This document shows, piece by piece, positions 58,988 through 64,000 of a stretch of 64,000 bases of DNA. Every line of letters starts with the position of its first letter. Positions within the stretch are counted from its first letter, which is position 1. Under the pieces are notes generated by a model, which did no database searches, had not been told where the DNA came from, and worked only from the letters and a program-made list of their open reading frames with translations. The position numbers and the translations under genes are program-made. The DNA comes from Yponomeuta sedellus (Eukaryota; Arthropoda; Insecta; Lepidoptera; Yponomeutidae): positions 13,304,037-13,368,036 of the forward strand of contig OW203726.1 in the NCBI GenBank assembly GCA_934045075.1, given 5' to 3'.

Positions 58988-60345
58988 AGCAAGGCCGAAG
59001 GCAGAGGCCCGGAAAAGCGGGCACGAGAAACAATGCGGGCACGAGGAATAATGCCACGTTTAGGTCGAGACTATTCATGTTTCCACATACAAGTTCCAAC
59101 TTTTAGTAACTAAGGAGGCAGAAGGTCGAGCTCCGTTCAGGTCGAGACTATTCATGTCCCCAAGAAGCAGGCATGGGGAACTCTATCGTGGAGTTCCGAA
59201 GAGGCCTCGGCCTCGGCCGAGATTTTGTATGTCTCCACGCCCATGCCACAACTCCAAGTAACTACGCCAGGCCGAAGGCCGAGCCCCATGATGCAGGTGC
59301 GAGGAAACTTGTCGCGACGAGGTTGAAGGCCGAGCTCGATACAGGTCGCGGCTCGTCCGAAGGCTGAGCCCCATAAAGCGGGCTAGAGGAACACTGCCAC
59401 GGCGAGTCGAAATGCTGAGCTCCATTTCCGCCGATGGCAAATGGAGAGACCATTTATGTTCCTACGCACAACTTTAAGTGATTTCCGAGGCCGAAAGGTG
59501 AGCCCAGGGTAAGCGAGCACGAGCAATACTGTCAGCGCGAGGCCGAAGGCTGAGCTTGGTTCTGGTAGAGACTAAGACCCAACTTTAAGTAACTAGCGAG
59601 GGCGAAGGCCGAGCTCCACGAAGCAGGCACGAGGAACCCTGACGTGGTGACGCCAAAGGCCGAGTTCCGAAGACCAAGATTATCGTTGTTCCCACGCCCA
59701 AGCTTTAACTCTAAGTAACTACGCGAGGCCAAAGGCTGAGCCTCATGATGCGGGTGCGAGGAAAACTGCCACGGCGAGGCCGAAGGCCGAGCTCCGTTCA
59801 GACTGATGCCAAAGGCCGAGACTATTCATGTTCCTACGCAAAATAAACAACCTTTAAGTAACTAGCGCGACCCAAGGCCGCAACAGTTACTTAAAGTTGC
59901 CGCGACGAGGTTGAAAGCCGAGCTCCGTACTGGCCGCGCAGGCAAGGCCGAAGGCCAAACCTCGCGAAGCAGACACAGAGACCACTAGGACGGCGAGGCA
60001 GAAAGCCGAGCTCGGTTCCGACAGAGAATTCATGTCCCCACGCAAGTTCCAACTTTAAGTAGGTAACTAGCGAGGCCGAAGGCCGAGCCCCACGAAACGT
60101 GCACGAGGAAACCTATCACGCCTTTGTACAGGCCGCGGCCGAAGGCTCAAACCATTTATGTTTCCATTTACAAGTCCTTATTCTAAATAATTAGCGAGAC
60201 CGAAGACTGGGCCCAGCAATGCAAGCACGAAGAATTCTACTCTGGAGATGCCGAAAGCTGAGCGCCGTTCAGGTCGAGGACATAATTCAAGGCCCGCCAG
60301 TCCCTACCTACAATCCTTAACATTAAGTAACTAGGTGCAGTGGAG
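58988..60345. repeat. GC-rich degenerate tandem repeat field
   Basis: About fifteen returns of GAGGCCGAAGGCCGAGCTCC-like cores, alternating with 'aactttaagtaactagcgagg', 'gactattcatgttcc' and 'cacgaggaa' blocks, giving an irregular higher-order unit of roughly 200 bp. Open frames here are by-products of the repeat. Family unknown. Confidence 0.75.
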
Positions 60346-60580
60346 CGTTTATAGGCTACATAAAAAACAGACACTTTATGTAAGGATAATAAAGAAAAAA
60401 TCTATCGTTTCCTTTTTTCAGTCTTTTTGCGATTATTCTAGATCGTTTAACACCATTGGACCATATTGATTATACTAGCTAAAACTATCGTACGACATAA
60501 ATTTTGAATGCAGGCAGGTGGTGCCTATGACTATCTCAATAAAAATATTTATGAACTAAAAGTTTCGTACGCACAACACA

Positions 60581-60644
60581 TTGTAGACTTTTAGTCCGGA
60601 TCTACTTACGAATCCGTAAGTAGATCCGGACTAAAAGTCTACAA
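60581..60644. repeat. Perfect 30-bp palindrome, 4-nt loop
   Basis: 60581-60610 is repeated as exact reverse complement at 60615-60644 around AATC. Non-coding. Confidence 0.95.
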
Positions 60645-60819
60645 AATATCTATATGATTTGCCGAAACATGTCTTTTGTCGAACAAAAGAAAATAAAGCA
60701 ATAAACTAAAATTTATTTAGGAAAGAAAAATAATATTACGATTTAAAACATGTAAGCAGAACAGATGGACCTTTAAATTTTATCATTTTACTGATTCACT
60801 AAAAAAGCAAAAATAAAAA

Positions 60820-61055
60820 AAATATATTAAAAAAATAAAAGAACCCGACTGCAGTGATAAATCAACTGAAAGGGAAAAAACAAGATAATTTTATTTTAAA
60901 ATGCTAACCTCGAATCAGAAGAGATGAGCTGCTTTACTTGAGGGACCAAATGATATAACTTGAAAAGCATTATTTGCTCAAACTTTTTCATTCATAACTT
61001 TATATAAAATCATGCAGTCGGGTTCTTTTATTTTTTAATATATATTTTTTTAACA
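60820..61055. repeat. Inverted-repeat element ending AAAAGAACCCGACTGCA
   Basis: TAAAAGAACCCGACTGCA at about 60837 and its reverse complement at about 61014-61031, extending outward into matching AT-rich sequence. Non-coding; class unknown. Confidence 0.6.
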
Positions 61056-61322
61056 TATGTTTTAAAAGATACCTTAACTTCTCGCTTGGCGAGAACATTC
61101 TAAGAAAATTTAGCGAAAATGTTTTCAATCAAGGACATGCCAAAAACATTAGTCTAGGTGACTTTGACCCTATTTCAAAGAACACAGTTCGTGGCTTTAG
61201 TCGACAATTCTATGTTACGAAGCCACAGAAACAAGTAAGAAGACTCGGCTACGCAATGTACAGCGAATTGTACTAATAAACTTTGAATTGTAGTTTTATG
61301 AAACTCTCTCAACCGCGCCTGT

Positions 61323-61409
61323 TGCGCTATACTAAAATATTTTTTTGGTCTAATGGAAGAGATATTTACCATTTAAGACTTACTTGCAAAGAGAGTCAAA
61401 TAGCGGATT
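61323..61409. mobile_element. Right end of a THAP-carrying element (copy 3)
   Basis: 'tctaatggaagagatattta', 'taagacttacttg' and GTCAAATAGCGGATT match the ends of 30035-30918 and 40065-40702. No partner end found in the window. Confidence 0.6.
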
Positions 61410-61726
61410 AATACCGATTTTAGAGAGCAACTCTACCGATTACGATTGTTCTGAGCAGCCTAGCGCAAGTAGGAACTTTGAATTATTTGTTCACTCTTTG
61501 TTTGTTCGCATTTAGCCCCGTTTTAATGGCGGACATATATTTGTCTCACTCTTTAATACTACTTACTCTTTCTTTGTTGTCAATGTCAAAGTGTCAAACT
61601 GAAAACATAACAAATATGGCGGAACGCGGCACATATTAGAACGTTTTCTAGTTAAATTTTTTGTGTTAGTTCAATATCTAGCTGTGTGTATCTTGTTGTA
61701 CAGTGTTTAGTGATTTTCTTTTAATA

Positions 61727-62256
61727 ATGGCATTGATCGGATGGTGTCGAACTTGTGCCATTTGTAAAATAAGATGCAGCCGGTCAAAGGGTACCAAAAG
61801 AAAGTTTATGGGTAAATTTCCTAGGGATGAAGACCTGTAAGTATTTCTGGCTACAGTTTTTGTCATCTTGCACAAGAGCAAGATCATAAATTATGTTAAA
61901 TAACGTAATTAATATACTATGAGAAAAATATTTCTATTAGATGTTTCAATGTCATAGTGATGTGCCATACACATATTCAATATCGATAAAAAATATCTGA
62001 TAAGTACCTTGGTCAGAATTACTACTCAGTGTACGATGGGTGAATTGCTGTAAGCCATAACAATGTTTCAACGATGCACTATTAGTGGCTGCATTGAATG
62101 TTGTTTTTTTTTTAGATGCAGACAATGGGTGAAAATTGTGGAAGATCTTATATCGTATATCCCCATCGAAAAACTCCACCAACATATGTTTGTAGAGATC
62201 ATTTCCGGACGAAAGATTTTTACAACGATTTTAAAAGAAAGCCGATTAAAGAAATG
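61727..62256 (+). pseudogene. THAP-domain gene fragment, two exons, one frame break
   Basis: Exon 1 61727-61836 (ATG, then CAICKIRCSRSKG with the first Cys pair, FPRDEDL; donor GTAAGT). Exon 2 62116-62256 (acceptor TTTTTTTAG; CRQWVKIVEDL with the invariant Trp; donor GTGAGT). The C-terminal CRDHFRTKDFYNDFKRKP is one frame away from the exon start, so a single-base change lies near 62160-62190. THAP domains bind DNA through zinc; they occur both in host factors and in P-like transposases. A third exon-like piece (62672-62722) follows. Confidence 0.65.
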
Positions 62257-62629
62257 GTGAGTTGTGTTATAATGTAACACTCACTACATTTCATGAATAA
62301 TTATGTAATAAAACACAAAATACGCCTTGCTTTACTTCGAACATTTGAATGTATTTTGCTCCGTCATTTAGAACGCAATATTATTATTACGTCTTAATAC
62401 ATAAATGACATTACTTAGATAAACATTTTATACAGGGCTGTACCTTCTCTACTTATAAATGAGCCTCCTCTTCCTAAATACTTACTAGCTGTCGCATCAC
62501 TTGAAACTGGTTAGTGATTGGAATTACTGAAATATTTTTTTACTAATTTTAACTTAAAATATTTTTTTATAAAAATATATTTGATAGTTACATAGTCAAT
62601 TAAGCAGTTATGTGGTAAACAGGAACAAA

Positions 62630-62738
62630 CTATTTTTTTTTCGGACTATTCTTGCAATTGTTTATTTTCAGATTCAGCTATACAAAAACCTATTAGTTGT
62701 CGAGCTTCACAAAACAACTCTGGTACGTAGACTTTTCC
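62630..62738 (+). repeat. Left arm of an inverted duplication (exon-like piece 62672-62722)
   Basis: About 108 bp, including 'tattcttgcaattgtttatt', matching in reverse complement 63893-64000 with few differences. It contains acceptor TTTTCAG at 62671 and donor GTACGT after 62722, both conserved in the other arm. Confidence 0.85.
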
Positions 62739-63892
62739 CGCCTTATTATAAAAACCTGAATAAGTCCTGGTTTAAACCAAGACTAAAAGATGTAGGATTG
62801 TTACGGTATCAAAGTTAGACCCAGATCAAATGTGTGTCGTTATTACAAATGGAAGACTAATCGAGGATCAGTTAAACCAGAGATCAGCCATGGTTCAAAT
62901 AATATTCACTGATTCGTTCATTCAGCTTTCATTCAGCTTTCATTCAATGCTGCGTTCCGTTTCACTAAATGGATATTATCTTCACATTTTAAACGCAAAA
63001 ATATTCATTATTGCGTTTAAAATACCTATACATCGTAAATTGTTCTTTGTTTAGGTTCCAATGTAACTAAAATGAACACTATTAATTATTTTATCGTTAT
63101 TGAAGCATTGTTGTAATCAAATGGCTACTCTCGTGTGAAATGGAGTGAAATATTCGAGCGCGCGCGCCAATCCGAGACGTCAAAAATTTTTTGATAGTTT
63201 CATACTGGGAATAGGTATTATTAATTTTTAAACTTTGGGCGGTTTCGTTGTTGATTATTATAATAATCAGTGCTTAGAAGCTCTTGTATTGAGTTTAGCC
63301 CCGTTAGCAATACCAACCAATAGAGCAAAAATGCAATGTCAAAAGTGCTACCAACATAACAAACACTTGTCTGTGCATTAGGGATGTCCACTTACATTAC
63401 TACATTAATCGATATCGATAAATTATCATCCAGGGGCTCCGCGGTTGGCCTAATAAAATTAATAAAAATCAATGTTTTCAATAAAACGACAAATGATATT
63501 AGTATTTTATTATTTATTATCACATCACAATAATTGTGGTCAATGTCTATTGAATTTATTTCAGCAGCTATTTGGTTTTTCTTAAGAGGTGTCCAATCTG
63601 AGCGAACTTGCGAGCGAACCGAACATCAATCGGTGGTTTGGATTCAGGTGCTGGAATCGTAAAAAATTGTTGAGTCGTTATTGATTATTAATTTGATGGT
63701 AAACTATGGTACTTACCGGGATAGTTCTAATATGCTGAGACTCCAGGCCACAATAATTGTGGTCAAACGCTACTGGACCAATAGAAACAGCTGATATTTT
63801 GGCTGCTGTACAAGGTGCTGAAAATGATAACACTTTGTAATTTATCAAAGTAAACAAACACTAGTTACAAAAAACTTCAGAGATACATGAAA
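62739..63892. other. Spacer of the inverted duplication
   Basis: On the minus strand two splice-bounded, possibly coding pieces can be seen at about 63820-63720 and 63650-63565 (AG before, GT after the first), which could be the last exons of the minus-strand gene whose exon lies in the right arm. Phases do not settle one frame, so no protein is proposed. Confidence 0.35.
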
Positions 63893-64000
63893 AGTCTACG
63901 TACCAGAGTTGTTTTGTGAAGCTCGGCAACTAATAGGTTTTTGTATAGCAGAATCTGAAAATAAACAATTGCAAGAATAGTCAGAAGAAAAATAAATAGT
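63893..64000 (-). repeat. Right arm of the inverted duplication, reaches the window edge
   Basis: Reverse complement of 62630-62738; the match runs to the last bases of the window and may continue beyond. Minus-strand acceptor TTTTCAG and donor GTACGT bound the same 51-nt exon-like piece. Confidence 0.85.

Noticed and set aside
59183..59732. Open frames in the GC-rich repeat field
   Set aside because: Direct products of GAGGCCGAAGGCC repeats on both strands; no conserved protein content.

Overview
This is animal nuclear DNA, most probably from a moth or butterfly (inference). Exons are short and GC-rich and sit in AT-rich introns full of transposons. Repeated families include tRNA-derived SINEs, an RTE-type LINE, piggyBac, Tc1/mariner and pogo-like elements and THAP-carrying DNA elements. 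There is no prokaryotic gene organisation, so the genes here are sets of exons rather than open reading frames.

The backbone is one gene on the + strand. I assembled 24 exons from 4795 to 52436 with GT..AG introns and matching phases at every junction. Together they give 5103 nt, or 1700 codons plus a stop. The protein is Rictor, the defining scaffold subunit of target-of-rapamycin complex 2 (human Rictor is about 1,700 residues). Upstream and divergent, on the - strand, is the 5' part of a ZAD zinc-finger gene (exons from 4243 down to 39, continuing off the left edge). About 550 bp separate the two start codons.

The introns are layered with mobile DNA. Intron 3 holds the piggyBac-type (5502-6445), pogo/Tigger-type (6764-7089) and repeat-ended (7758-8356) non-autonomous elements. 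Intron 4 holds a young Ty3/gypsy LTR retrotransposon (13078-19212). It has 483-bp LTRs that differ at 3 positions and a textbook -1 frameshift signal between gag and pol, yet several coding lesions. Intron 7 holds a dead RTE LINE (23562-27313, 15-bp target duplication). Intron 20 holds a Tc1-like transposon (45275-48548) that has itself taken two further insertions, one with about 112 uninterrupted GAAA units. Right of the gene (52437-64000) there are a possible alternative terminal exon, short inverted-repeat elements, a GC-rich repeat field (58988-60345) and a damaged THAP-domain gene (61727-62256) with an inverted copy of part of it at the right edge.

The most unusual pattern is that at least five Rictor exons (10, 15, 19, 20 and 23) have diverged partial copies of themselves in the intron just downstream, all in the same orientation. 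They include a 69-nt ungapped copy of exon 10 that keeps frame, a mosaic copy of exon 15, a 40-bp minisatellite built from exon 19 and an array of exon 20 donor-end copies split by the Tc1-like element. I do not know of this pattern being described for this gene.
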